Of a stretch of DNA of 64,000 bases, positions 22,863-33,796 are shown in pieces. A program made the position numbers and the translations under genes. The first letter of the stretch is position 1. Every line of letters starts with the position of its first letter. Where the stretch lies: NCBI GenBank assembly GCA_963921795.1, contig OY997657.1, forward strand, positions 3,123,316-3,187,315, in the 5' to 3' direction. A model generated the notes under the pieces. The model was not told the DNA's origin. It did no database searches and worked only from the letters and a program-made list of their open reading frames with translations. Source of the stretch: Nannobrachium achirus. Its lineage: Eukaryota; Chordata; Actinopteri; Myctophiformes; Myctophidae.

Positions 22863-23250
22863 ACACTACTACTGCCTTTTAATTTGAAGGGATGCTTGGT
22901 GCCTTGGTGCCACGCCGCTTCCTCCGTAGGCAGCCGCTATTATTTTGAAGGGTCGGAAAGGGGTTGTTTTTGTTTTTTTGGATTATCACTTGCCGGCGCC
23001 GTTTATGTCATCTAGTCACATGACAGTGTGGGCCCAGAAAAGAAACATGGCTGCGACCAGCCGAGTGTATTTTGTAGAGTAAACAGTCCACCCTTTGGAC
23101 CAAAATGTCTCTTTTTGAGTAAATGAAGTCTCTTTATGGGTCTCTCAATGGATTTACTATGGAGGACGTTCACTTCGCGTGCCCAACGTCCGTTGTAAAC
23201 AAGTTGCGGGATTTACCGATGCACAGTGGACCACGGAGCTGTATAGTAAG
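22863..23250. repeat. Segment K, copy 2
   Basis: Collinear with 5765-6120: both hold a ...GGTTGTTTTTGTTTTTTTGG tract, ATTATCACTTG, CACATGACAGTGTG and AAACAAGTTGC/AAACAAATCGC. Begins 130 bp past the galactosyltransferase stop. Confidence 0.75.
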
Positions 23251-23322
23251 TCATTATATATATTTACTGTATTTACAGTAAGATTGACAGTGCTCACCAT
23301 CAACGATTTTAACCCTTTAAAT

Positions 23323-23800
23323 CAGGGGCGTCATTTGGGCCTCTAGGGTGTTGCCTTGGCAACACCCTAGCATTTCTGAGCATTTAGGGGGAAAAAGTAA
23401 GTCTCTAGCCCATTCCTGTCAAGAGTTATGATTTTTTAAAGAATTAACCAACTGCTCACTGTTGGAGTCTAGGTTTCACTCAGAGACCAGCTGGCGACAA
23501 TATTGAGTTGATTGATTGGAATGTTAAGTGATCAGCTCTCTCTCTCTCTGGTTGTCTAGCTATGAATATACCTGTACGTACCTGCAATATCCGAACTGTA
23601 CTCAAAGATTACACATATTAGGCTTGAAAATTAATGATGTTAAGAAAATAACTTATTTTTTTGTTAGACTGTTGTGGGGAATAAACACCCAAACTGAAAT
23701 TAAAAAACACCCAAAACCGGATAAAACACGAAATTTTTCACTCGCGTCGACAAACTCCATTCCTTGCAACACCCTAGATATTGGTCAAATTACGCCTCTG
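23323..23800. mobile_element. hAT-type MITE with perfect 8-bp duplication
   Basis: Starts CAGGGGCGTCATTTGG, ends TCAAATTACGCCTCTG; CTTTAAAT lies at 23315-23322 and 23801-23808. The inner GGTGTTGC...GCAACACC arms near both ends extend the inverted repeat. No transposase remains. Confidence 0.93.
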
Positions 23801-23808
23801 CTTTAAAT

Positions 23809-24382
23809 GCCGGTGAGGATTGTCAACGGCAGCAGAACTGTTAAAGGACAACTTTGTTTTGGTTTGTTTTTCTTTTTCAACAAGGGTTCATATTTTAGAA
23901 AGTATTTATAGCAACTAAAAGATGAGTGTTAATTTGTTTTCATTTACTGCTTTCGATATATATATATATCGATTTTACAGATGTTAAGGGGAGGGGGCAT
24001 GCGTGCAAGTTGCTTTTCTGCCTGTTAAGACACAATAAATAAGTGATTTATTTAATACTATTTATTGTAGAGCTAAACAAGATCTCAACAACGGAACACT
24101 GTGCCTTTAAGCCTGACCGAGAACGCAGAGAGACCATTCTTTTTTCACAGCAACACTGGGCCGTGACGGCCGCGGTTAGGATTTTAGTTTTTCGTGACCG
24201 AAGGTAAACAAAATCAAAATAAAGCGTACGTGAATGGTGGCACTCTATAGCCAAATAATTACCAACATAATGGCATCCAATACTGACACTGCACACTACA
24301 ACGCCACCTCCTCATATACTGTACATAAAATACATTCCTACTCTTCACCCGCTTATCCGGAATTGGGTCGCGGGGGCAGTGG
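23809..24382. other. Intergenic, no gene recognised
   Basis: AT-rich. At about 24345-24380 CCGCTTATCCGGAATTGGGT with CGCGGGGGCAG resembles a repeat end widespread in fish, but too little is left to classify it. Confidence 0.45.
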
Positions 24383-24522
24383 TGTAAAGTAACTAGGTAC
24401 ATTTACTTAAGTACAATTTTGAGGTATTTGTACTTTACTTGAGTATTTCCAATTTCCAATACTTTTACTTCTACTCCACTACATCTGGGATCCAAATACT
24501 GTACTTTCCCAAATGCTTTATT
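24383..24522. mobile_element. hAT-type MITE, family E, fragment
   Basis: CAGTGGTGTAAAGTAACTAG, then GTACTTTACTTGAGTATTTC, match the left part of the element at 51629-52105. The right part is missing. Confidence 0.7.
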
Positions 24523-24795
24523 AGTCTGGTTGCCTCGCAGGGAAACCAGACTTTAGATCTTGTCTAGCTTTCTCATCGTTTGCCGTAACCCTTCACCCAA
24601 TCGGACATCACCATACCTTGATATCGTGATGTCACCCTTTTCCCCCTCCCTGACGGCAACCACACATGCAATTTACAATTCACCCTTTGTCAGCCTTCTG
24701 GTTGGTCCCTGACTGACCAACCAGCAGGCTCTTTGTGCCTGGTTACGCCTTATATGGTTGTTTACGGCTGAATTTCCTAAAACATTGTTTTTTGG
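24523..24795. repeat. Dispersed repeat, unclassified
   Basis: TTAGTCTGGTTGCCTCGCAG with CCAGACT, and GCAACCACACATGCAATTTA, have relatives at 43130-43215 and 21090-21190 (GCAACCACAC, ATTGCAAGTGTGGTTGC). Class unknown. Confidence 0.4.
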
Positions 24796-25041
24796 AGAGA
24801 AAAAAAGTGAAGCAGTGAATCTATACATCTTGTGTTCTAGATCTGTGTTTTAGTTCTATATTTGTATGAATTCTTAATGAAAGAATGATTTTGTCTGGAG
24901 GGCCAAATTGTCATGTGAAGCTTGACCAATCCTCAATACTGCATGCACGGGACTCCTTGGAAGCCTATGGGACAGACTGTACGGGACAGGACAGACAAAG
25001 CCACTCCTTGGAAGCGGCTTTCACCGCTTCAAAAAACATGT
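24796..25041. mobile_element. MITE, family B (GTGAAGCGGTGAA ends)
   Basis: AGTGAAGCAGTGAATC at the left and GGCTTTCACCGCTTC at the right are inverted ends. The interior (GTGTTCTAGATCT, GGAGGGCCAAATTGTCATGT) is shared with copies at 32926-33198, 38893-39415 and 46836-47137. Confidence 0.75.
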
Positions 25042-25345
25042 TATGCCCAGTCACTATATTGCACCTGAGATGTTCCTTTATACTGACAGCACGTTTAAAA
25101 TGAGAATTGAATCCACAGAACATCAATACGCGGCAACTGAAAAACACGTTATTTCAATGGTAGTGGGTGGAGAGACAGGATCTTTGACCAACCAAAAACG
25201 GCAACCAATGGGTGCGAAGAGGAGCACAAGTATGGGCGGGACTTGACAAAGGGTCCATTGCACCTTTCCAGTTAGCCATGTTCTCCCTGTGGGCAACGGT
25301 TTGTGCTGTGTCTGTGTTACGTCACTGACCAAAGCATAGAGGGTC

Positions 25346-25352
25346 TATATAA
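25346..25352 (+). promoter_or_regulatory. TATA box upstream of the coiled-coil gene
   Basis: TATATAA in the context GGGTCTATATAACATC, 136 bp before the start codon, in a sensible core-promoter place. Inferred. Confidence 0.45.
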
Positions 25353-25487
25353 CATCGTTCAAGCAGCACCTTACAACATGAGGAGCCCTACTGGATAGCA
25401 TGCTTTATCAGTATACACTTCTTAGTTAGTTCACTTAACACATTTAGATTAGAGGTTCAGTCATTTTGGAATCCTTACAGATAGCCC

Positions 25488-26375
25488 ATGGCCGACGAGG
25501 AAGGGACGTCTGACAGGCCCGTGGCGGAGGAAACAGCAGTGCCAGAAGAGACGGAAGAGACGGAAACGGTTGAAGAGTCGACCGAAAAGCAGCCGGAGCA
25601 GCAGGATGTGTTGCCCGAAAAGCAGCCGGAGAAGCAGATTGTGTTGCCCGAAAAGCAGCCAGAAAAGCAGGTTGTGTTGCCCGAAAAGCAGCCAGAAAAG
25701 CAGGTTGTGTTGCCCGAAAAGCAGCCAGAAAAGCAGGTTGTGTCGACCATAAAGCCGCCGGAGCAGCAGGCTGTGTCGCAGCAAGATGTGTCGCAGACAG
25801 ACAAGAGGAAGGACGACGTGCGTCCTCCTAGGAGGAGCAGAGAAAGAGATATGGACAAAGAGAAGGCGTCCGAGGACGCAGAGCCGGAGAGCTTCGACGA
25901 GAACGTGGCCCGGCAGATCCTGCACGAGCAGCGGCTGGGCGTGGTGTGGGACGACAAGGAGAAGGAGATCCTGGAGCGCCTCTCCGAGTACGAGACGCCC
26001 CCGAAGGCCGCGGCTACGACCGCGAGGGAGGAGGACGAGGAGGACGCGAAGAGCGACGGCGGAGGCGACAAGGAGCACATGATCTCGGACATCCAGGAAA
26101 GCCTGGACGCCAGCAAGAGGCAGCTGGCGGAGGTGCGCGACGCGGGCGGCGGCCTGGAGGCCACGGAGGCGCGCGTGCTGGCCGAGATGTCGCAGCTGCA
26201 GGAGAAGTGGGAGGAGCAGAAGGCGCAGATGCTGGAGGACCTGTCGCAGCAGATGCACCAGTGGGACCAGAAGGGCACGCGGCTGCGCGAGGACCTGATG
26301 TCTCAGCTGCAGGAGGGCGTCGACGAGAGGCACGAGAGGCAGAAGGAGAGGATGGAGCGCTTCGACAAGAAGTGA
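25488..26375 (+). CDS. Unrecognised coiled-coil protein with a 10-residue repeat
   Basis: The 295-residue frame starts in a strong context (AGCCCATGG). I do not recognise the family. Residues 1-40 are acidic. Residues about 40-86 hold five units of the type VLPEKQPEKQ. About 100-125 are charged and basic. From residue about 127 the protein looks folded: SFDENVARQILHEQRLGVVW, DDKEKEILERLSEY. From about 195 to the end it is a predicted coiled coil (ISDIQESLDASKRQLAEV, LAEMSQLQEKWEEQKAQM). Codon usage is GC-rich like the neighbouring genes, which supports it being real. The stop codon lies within AAGTGAGTC, a good splice-donor match, so this may be only the first coding exon of a longer gene; no later exon was recognised before the next MITE or beyond. 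Confidence 0.6.
   Translation: MADEEGTSDRPVAEETAVPEETEETETVEESTEKQPEQQDVLPEKQPEKQIVLPEKQPEKQVVLPEKQPEKQVVLPEKQPEKQVVSTIKPPEQQAVSQQDVSQTDKRKDDVRPPRRSRERDMDKEKASEDAEPESFDENVARQILHEQRLGVVWDDKEKEILERLSEYETPPKAAATTAREEDEEDAKSDGGGDKEHMISDIQESLDASKRQLAEVRDAGGGLEATEARVLAEMSQLQEKWEEQKAQMLEDLSQQMHQWDQKGTRLREDLMSQLQEGVDERHERQKERMERFDKK
25605..25745 (+). repeat. 30-bp coding minisatellite
   Basis: Near-identical 30-bp units (CCCGAAAAGCAGCCAGAAAA type) keep the frame and encode the VLPEKQPEKQ repeat. High identity between units suggests recent expansion. Confidence 0.92.
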
Positions 26376-26440
26376 GTCGCCCTCGGTCCGTTGTTCATTT
26401 AGATGGCCTTTTAGACGAGTGGTTCTCAGACCTTTTAGAC

Positions 26441-27006
26441 CAGGGGTTCCCAAACTTTTTTGTCTCCGGGCACCCCATGAATATTTTTTTAATCCGAGGC
26501 ACCCCTACATTATAATTTTCACTCCCAGCACCTTATATTTATAGCATATCGTCGTTGTCGGGTGGAAACCTTGCATGTCCAAAACCGTTCGTTTTGTATT
26601 TATCGTCTATAAAACGTACTAAACTAGTGAAAACAGCAGATCTACAAGCACACAACGCCTCGCGTGCTTGTAGATCTGCTGTTTTCACTAGTTTTGTGCA
26701 ACAGTCTTGTATGATGAAGCAGGGCTTTACTTGACCAAAAGACGCACACATTTGAAACTTGGAGATACAAGGTTTCTGCCCGACAGTGATGATATTTTAG
26801 TGATTATGTTGCGAGGAAAACGTTGAGATAATAGCCCTTTTGGTTAGAACTGACTGAAAATAACTTTGTACCTCAAGTTTAAAATGATACTAAATATTTT
26901 TTCAAGTGTCCAAATAAATTCCAAATATTATCAAATATCTCGCGGCACCCCTGGACTGCCGTCGCGGCACCCCAGGGTGCCCCGTCACCCACTTTGAAAA
27001 CCCCTG
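26441..27006. mobile_element. hAT-type MITE with perfect 8-bp duplication
   Basis: Starts CAGGGGTTCCCAAACTTTTT and ends CACTTTGAAAACCCCTG; TTTTAGAC flanks both sides (26433-26440, 27007-27014). The hairpin module sits at 26624-26692. It begins 65 bp after the stop codon of the coiled-coil gene. Confidence 0.93.
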
Positions 27007-27030
27007 TTTTAGACGAGTGGTTCTCAGACC

Positions 27031-27175
27031 TTATTAATGTATATGACAGCCCTTATTCATTTATATGACAGACCTTATTCATTTATATGACAGACCTTAT
27101 TCATTTATATGACAGACCTTATTCATTTATATGACAGACCTTATTCATTTATATGACAGACCTTATTCATTTTAG
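27031..27175. repeat. 22-bp minisatellite
   Basis: About six units of TTATATGACAGACCTTATTC plus AT. Confidence 0.93.
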
Positions 27176-27340
27176 AAAAGCATGCTCAGGCCAAGCAGCA
27201 TCCAATTCATTCCCTTTGGAAGTCACATGGTTTTTGAAGAAGCAACTTGCCTTGGCTTAAAGCAAGCTTAGAACAAGCTTGCTTCTTCAAAATATGTGAC
27301 TTCCATAGGGAATGAATGGGACACTGCTCTTGCCCAACCT

Positions 27341-27546
27341 CCCCCCAGGGCAAGCACAGGGCACATGCTTTTAATGTGTAATTCCCCCCAGGGCAAGCAC
27401 AGGGCACATGCTTTTAATGTGTAATTCAAGCACAGGGCACATGCTTTTAATGTGTAATTCCCCCCAGGGCAAGCACAGGGCACATGCTTTTAATGTGTAA
27501 TTCCCCCCAGGGCAAGCACAGGGCACATGCTTTTAATGTGTAATTC
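27341..27546. repeat. 43-bp minisatellite
   Basis: Five units with CAGGGCAAGCACAGGGCACA and TGCTTTTAATGTGTAATT; the third is shortened. Confidence 0.93.
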
Positions 27547-27670
27547 CGGCCTCAGACCTTATTCATTTTAGACTAGTCATTCTCAGACCTTCAAGACGAT
27601 TCATTCTCAGACTTTATTCGTAGAACGGGTACACATTATTGTGTATTATTATTATTTTATGCTTTAACTA

Positions 27671-28168
27671 TTGAAAAATAGCAGATATACAAGCTCACAG
27701 CGCGGCACCGAGTGCCACGCTGCAAGCTTATAGATCTGCTATTTTTGAAAAAATCATGAAAATTTGAATTTTGAGCCGATTCTATAAGTGTCTTTTGAAT
27801 CCTTCTAAGGTTTTTGGAAAAACCCTATGTCAGCAATCTGGCCAGCCATCGTCAAAGAAAAGGTCCTTTTCACTTAACTGGAGGTCAGTTAGTCTGTTCT
27901 GGAGAAACTACTATGTCAGTGGTTCTCAAACCTTCTCATGTGAAGGACCCCCAAAATGATATTTATTTGGCCACGGACCCGCATCTCAAAATGTTTAGTT
28001 CCAGGGACCGCCCAGAAGCAAACTTTGAGTTACAAACGTTCGCTTTGAAAATACATATATTCAAGGATTTGCACACATTTTCACGACTTTTTTCCAAAAA
28101 TAGCAGATCTACAAGCTCGCAGCGCGGCACTCGGTGCCGCACTGTGAGCTTGTAGATCTGCTATTTTT
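27671..28168. repeat. Two hairpin modules around a hAT-like MITE start
   Basis: Hairpins at 27671-27748 and 28094-28168 have the shared arms and GCGGCACTCGGTGCCGC-like loops. At 27916 CAGTGGTTCTCAAACCTTCT starts a repeat whose relative is at 59268-59400 (GAAGGACCCCCAAAATGATA). No right end with target duplication was found. Confidence 0.65.
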
Positions 28169-28565
28169 CACTGGTTAAAGCATTCAATAATTCTAGGCCT
28201 AAATGGTTTAAATGACATTTTAGACAAGTCATTCTCTAGACCACGTTCATTTCAAGGACCCCGAGGAGGTTTGATCGTACTGGAGTAAAGTGTTGACCTG
28301 GGGGTTCCCCAGGGTACTTAGTCCCCTCCTTTAACCGCTCCTACATCTGGCTTTGTGTGTATGTACAGTGCGTCTGTAAGTCCGTCCTGCACAGCTTGGC
28401 TCTGGCCAAGCTTCCTGGGACGTTCTGATCAGGCATACAAAGGCACCGCTCACTTCTCACTGGGTGTGATTAATTTTTTTTACCAAATCTTAGTTGAAAA
28501 TGGGCAATGTTACAAACTTGCAAGCTTGCAGGGTAACATAAGTGTGGGTATGATCAAGTATGATC

Positions 28566-28638
28566 AATTTTTGAGCGGTGGTAAACCGCTCCATAGAGTG
28601 TGTCTGTAGCCACTTTTCCTCAGCGTTTTGCCATAGCA

Positions 28639-28686
<48 letters not shown>

Positions 28687-28767
28687 CCATATTACATCAC
28701 CAATTACCAATTGAAGACGTTATGCAAGCACGACCACCGCTCACTTCACATTGGGTGTGATTTTTAA
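28566..28767. mobile_element. MITE, family C, with (GT)n inside
   Basis: TTTTTGAGCGGTGGTAAACC at the left and CCGCTCACTTCACATTGGGT at the right, as in the copy nested at 46275-46536. A perfect GT microsatellite occupies 28641-28684. Confidence 0.75.
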
Positions 28768-28900
28768 ATATACTACGACGCATGGAGAATGATGTATGAA
28801 TTCTGAAAGTGAAGGCTTTGATTTGTTTTTGTTCCATTGGCTTAGCATCCGTCGCCTTTTTTTCCGACTACTTTTAAGGTCGCGATGTCCAACAATGGGC

Positions 28901-29082
<182 letters not shown>

Positions 29083-30640
29083 AACATCAATCAAGCAGCC
29101 TAGAACAGTGACAGGGACGTGCAGAGAATGTTAGAGAGGCAGGGGCTGAAGTCTCTTCAAGAGCACTTTTGGTGAAGATATCGGAAATAAATAGCGTGAT
29201 GAGTGAGTCACGTCATGACTTTGTTACTCTATGTGTGCAAGTCCATAAAAGGCTAAATCTTAACTTAACCTTGACTGATAGATAAATAATGAAGATGAGC
29301 TCCTCCGTTTTGAATGTCATTCAGGATGACGTCCAGACTGTGTATTAGTCATTGTGAATTAATCAGCACACTAAAATATGTATCTTAAAACATTATAGGT
29401 TAGAATAATAAGCAACTGGTATAACATTTTAGGGCAAAATCTGTAGGAGTAGTGTCCAAAAATGTGTTTAAAAAATCGGCCTGAAGGTGGCGCTAAATGG
29501 GACAGATCCGTGTTGATGACATGAGTGTAGAGCAAGTGTGTACCGATTTGTGTGATTTTAGGGCAAGGATTTGTAGGAGCTGTGTCCAAAAATGTGTTTT
29601 TGCAAGAATTGGCCTCATGGTGGTGCTAGAAGAGGGCCATGTGAGAATTTGGCATGGATCGGGGCAACGGTTGCGGAGATATCCGCAGGGCAAAAGTGTG
29701 ATGTGTGACGTGTGACTGACTGACTGACAGCTGATGGAGGTTTTGATAGGATGCATGGTATATTAGCATTGTGTGAACTTTGGCTGAGCGATGTGTATTC
29801 ATGAGATGAGATGGTGGAGAAGAGCTTGAATGGCAATAAGATGTGTTTTTATACAAGCACACTGCAGCCAGATAAAAAGAAGAGTGTGATTGATTGTTTT
29901 TCTATACTGGTGGACATGGTGTGATGTGCCTGTTAGGAATGAAGCCCTTCTCCTTCTATTGGTCTATACCAGTGTGAGTAAACTGGAAACCAGTCGGACT
30001 GGGAAAGTAGACTGGACAGAGTGAAAACTCTGCTCTCTTATTTACACCTTTTGGGCGCTTTTCGACTGGCAAAGAACCAGCTCGGTTCGGCCTTTGGGAT
30101 CCTGTACATATAGCGTTTTCAAAACTACGATATTATTGAATGTTTTCTTTGCTTGCTTTGTATTATGTCCATGAATTAAATACTGAGGCCTTTCAACGTA
30201 AAAAAAAAGATGCTCCTTTTAGGCAGGGTGTTTAACTGTACTACATTTCAATTGTATTGATTATACGGTACTGTTCTCCATTTTTGTCTAATAAAATAAT
30301 CAATCAATGAATCAATCAGGTGAGATTTTCCACCGAGAACCAAGTTGGTTCCTAACCGTAATAGTTGGTTCGGAACGGGAACCACAAAATCCTTGGTTCC
30401 TCTGGTTTCAATCTGGTGGAAACGTTAGCCGGTTCTACCCTTTGGCTGCTCCTCATTGGCTAAGGGCCCTGCCTTTGTACTGTCGGTCATCTCTTTGCGG
30501 AGAATAAGCTTGACCTATAAAGTTCTAGCATAACATCCTGGTCTCGCTATTAAAAAGAAATAGCGAGTAAAAAGACATAACAAAAGCGCACAGACAAATA
30601 AGCCCAAAGTCCACTTATAATAAGCAAACATGGCAACACT
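29083..30640. repeat. Intergenic with dispersed 130-bp units
   Basis: 29428-29640 holds two units with GGTGGCGCTAAATGGGACAG and GATTTTAGGGCAA, shared with 16645-17140. 29690-29760 (GTGTGACGTGTGACTGACTG, TGGAGGTTTTGATAG) matches the right end of element F. The remaining sequence, 29760-30640, shows nothing recognisable. Confidence 0.5.
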
Positions 30641-30645
30641 ACTTA

Positions 30646-31290
30646 CTACCAGTAAGACTCCCTAATCGGGAGATAAGCGACCGTTGGTCGCTTATCTCCA
30701 CAAATAGGCCAAAAGTTTGTTTTACCAATTATCAAGACATACGGGCAGTTGACAGTTTGCCATGGTTACTCATTGAAGTTGAATCTCCATATATGGAGAT
30801 AACCTACGCATCACACTAAGTCTGACCTCACCAGCCCATATTTGGGCATGAGCAACTTATGTCTCCATATATGGAGATATGATGACATCACACAGTCCTC
30901 AGCCGATGATGTGGCGTGATGTCATACAATACACAAACGAGCCCTACAGTATAAAGGGGCAATTCTTGCCAGGAAAGAAGCATTTCTTCGACTCAGACCT
31001 TATCGCCAGGGTTGGCTTATAGCAGCTGTCGGTAGATAATGCCGGTCTTATATACTCATTGAAGTTGAATCTCCATATATGGAGATAACCTACGCATCAC
31101 ACTAAGTCTGACCTCACCAGCCCATATTTGGGCATGAGCAACTTATGTCTCCATATATGGAGATATGATGACATCACACAGTCCTCAGCCGATGATGTGG
31201 CGTGATGTCATACAATACACATACTGATTGCGACCGACGGACGGCCGGTGGAGGTTTTGATACTAAACTGCGACCTACGGTCGCAATGAA
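30646..31290 (+). repeat. Element F, copy 1
   Basis: From TACCAGTAAGACTCCCTAAT to GGAGGTTTTGATACTAAACT it matches 49497-48400 on the other strand. It contains a palindrome (GCGACCGTTGGTCGC), a TATAAAGGGGC motif and CArG-type CCATATATGG sites. About 160 bp (30768-30927) is duplicated at 31050-31222. No coding capacity. Class unknown. Confidence 0.75.
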
Positions 31291-31458
31291 TACTACTACT
31301 ACGAGATCTGGTTGCCAGACAGGGAATGGTGGACAGTCTCTGCACATTCAGAAACGTACATTGTAGTCTTTAGATACCTCTAATACACAGTAGGTTCAGG
31401 TTCTGGAAAGTTCTGGTTCCACCTCGTAGCGGAAAGGGGGCTTAAAGGAGCAGTTCAC

Positions 31459-31916
31459 TAGCCTCGCAACAGCCAGACTGGGAGTTCTCCATTATACAAC
31501 GCATTACGCGATGACGTAGTTACTCACTTTGACTGACAGGTCCAGTCAGTAGTCATCAGCGCATCAAAACATTGTCGTGCGGGAGCACATCAAATACGTC
31601 TTTTCCAGAAATTCCAAAAGTGCAAACTGTTGTTCTTTTTTAAATTATGAGATTCCGTTGATTTCAGATAAAACTTCGCTTAATGCAGCTTTTATTTGTG
31701 ATTTGTGAACTCGCGTCGGGCATGGGGTCCGCCATGTTTGTTTACAAAATGTGAGAGCTGCAGCAGCCGCTCGACCAATAAGGAGCGCTGTGAGGAGGGT
31801 CGCTCCAAATGCAGCCATTTGATTGGAAATTAGAACATAAGTTCTCATAAGGAGACTCTATGGGAGGACCACCAGACCGAGAAAGGAAGCACATTGGTGG
31901 ATGGCTTGCGAGGCCA
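31459..31916. mobile_element. Mutator-like MITE with 9-bp duplication
   Basis: Ends TAGCCTCGCAACAGCCAGAC and TTGCGAGGCCA; GCAGTTCAC at 31450-31458 and 31917-31925 is a perfect 9-bp duplication. The ends resemble those at 41846-42289 and 61141-61577, but the interior differs. Confidence 0.85.
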
Positions 31917-32025
31917 GCAGTTCACCCCCAAAATGACTTTTTTTCTATTGATTACTCAACCCATGACTTGAGTTAAATAATATTTGTTTTGTTTTTGTCA
32001 CATTCCTGTCACATGAAGCGGGGTC

Positions 32026-32527
32026 TAGGGATGGGTATCGTTCAACTGTGAATCGATACGATACCTTTTTCGATACCTGGGAATCGATACGATACCTTTT
32101 TCGATACCTGGGAATCGATACGATACCATTTTCGATACCAATTTCAATACTTTTTATTTATTATTATTATAATTCTTATTTGCCTTTTTTCTATGGGCTA
32201 TTTTACACACCAAAATAGGTTATTAAGCCAGTTATTCAGCCATTTTCATGTCAAGTAGGCCTAGTAGAGTAGTTGATGTGACTACTATTACTGTTATGGC
32301 TGCTATTGTATAATTAATTCATTTGTTTGTCTACAATAGAATATACAAATACTTTTTACAGATAGGCTATTGATACTGTTGAAGTTGTATTATTATTATT
32401 ATTATTACCCTTATTGTTCAAAAGTATCGAAACAAGGTATCGTTCGTTTTTACGTGAACCGATACTCGATAGTATCGACATCATGGATCGATACCATTAA
32501 AAGTATCGCAGACGATACCCATCCCTA
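32026..32527. mobile_element. hAT-type MITE with perfect 8-bp duplication
   Basis: Ends TAGGGATGGGTATCG and CGATACCCATCCCTA; GCGGGGTC at 32018-32025 and 32528-32535. Interior rich in GAATCGATACGATACC repeats. It is nested in a family D element. Confidence 0.93.
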
Positions 32528-32925
32528 GCGGGGTCCTCAAATCTTTTTGTAAAAAGTTCCATTCCTCATCATGTACTGTAAGTCTATTGAAGGTAGGAAG
32601 GATAGCCCATACCGTGGCCACACCTCTGGAGAAAACCACGTTCATGTTGCGTGTTCCCGGCACAACCAATCGGGGGACCCCTCTCGGATTATAGTAGTAA
32701 GATAATTTGGCCTTAACAACAGGTCTATATAATATGTAATACTCTCATGTTACATAATGACAAACAGCTTTATGTGTCAATAGTCATAATTTGTCTATTT
32801 TATAATGTGACATAATTAAGACATTGAATGTGTTCTGTGTTTGCTTCAGTTTGATCTGTTTTCTGAAAACCTTGAGAACATGAGTTTAGGTCATTGTTTT
32901 AAGAAGGTGACGACAGTAAGAAAAA

Positions 32926-33198
32926 TCAAACCTCGGTTCCAAAGTGAAGCGGTGAACTTTTATTCTATGTGTTCTAGAGCTATGAAATCTGTGTTCTAGA
33001 TCTATTATACATTCTGTGTTCTAGATCTATACTTTCTATGTGCTTTAGTTCTATATTTTTATGAATTCTGAATGAATGAATTATTTTATCTGGAGGGCCA
33101 AATTGTCATGTGAAGCTTGACCAATCCTCATGTCTGGACGCACGATTCACACAAAGCCACTCCTTGGAAGCGGCTTTCACCGCTTAAAAAAAAAAACA
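32926..33198. mobile_element. MITE, family B
   Basis: AATCAAACCTCGGTTCC then AGTGAAGCGGTGAAC at the left, GAAGCGGCTTTCACCGCTT at the right; interior as in the other three copies. Confidence 0.8.
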
Positions 33199-33347
33199 CG
33201 TATTTTTTTTAACATTATTCTTTTATATATTGATTTTATATTATCATTAAAACCTTGGTGTTTCATCAATTATTTGGGAGCCCCCTTGCAATAATAATAA
33301 TAATACCCTTGCAGTCCTCCAGTGGTCCTCTGCCCACAGGTTGAGAA

Positions 33348-33759
33348 CAGGGGCGTCAATTGGGTATGGCAGGGGTATGCAGCTGCCATACCCCAGCTGC
33401 AGCTGCCATACCCCAGCTGCCATCCCCCCCCCCCCCCCCCCGGGGATAAAAGTTACTTTTGAATATAAATCCATGAATGTCTCTTTGTCTATCTGTATTA
33501 TGTTGTTAAATTACAGTAAAATAACTACACAATTTAACAAAATGGTCACGTAAACAAGGTATTGTGGCACGTTTACTAACATTCCAAGTTTAGATGCACT
33601 TGAACAACCATTCCAGGCTGTCATATCCAGCCCAAGAAACCGTAAACGGGGGAAAAAAATAGAATGTACTTCTTAAGGTATGGCAACGCGCGCCTTCGCG
33701 CGCGTGCAAGACACCAGTCATGTTGCCATACCTTAGCTTTTTCTGAACTGACGCCACAG
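33348..33759. mobile_element. hAT-type MITE beside the thoc5 stop codon
   Basis: Starts CAGGGGCGTCAATTGGGTAT, ends CTGAACTGACGCCACAG; flanks GTTGAGAA (33340-33347) and GCTGAGAA (33760-33767) agree in 7 of 8 bases. It shares the palindrome with TAAGGTATGGCAAC arms with the MITE at 14499-14675. It also holds a poly-C run at 33424-33440. It ends 37 bp from the thoc5 stop codon. Confidence 0.88.
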
Positions 33760-33796
33760 GCTGAGAACCACTGCCCCAACAGGTTGAGTTGAGTGT

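Larger units (their letters stand above)
31445..32560. mobile_element. Family D MITE opened by two later insertions
   Basis: TTAAAGGAGCAGTTCAC at 31442-31458 continues after the first insertion as GCAGTTCACCCCCAAAATGA at 31917. The element is interrupted again at 32026-32527 and its right end has been lost or is degraded. The nesting gives a relative order: D first, then the two insertions. Confidence 0.8.

Noticed and set aside
25461-26453. 330-codon minus-strand frame rich in Leu (LLFGQHNLLFW repeats)
   Set aside because: Reverse of the 30-bp minisatellite and coiled coil; the plus strand has the better start context and a plausible fold.
27341-27546. CRISPR-like regular repeats (also 40277-40525 and 48735-49060)
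   Set aside because: Units are directly adjacent without unique spacers, in a vertebrate genome. They are minisatellites.
30646-31290. Element F as a solo LTR because of its TATA motif
   Set aside because: No TG...CA ends with short target duplication, primer-binding site or internal coding part was seen in either copy.
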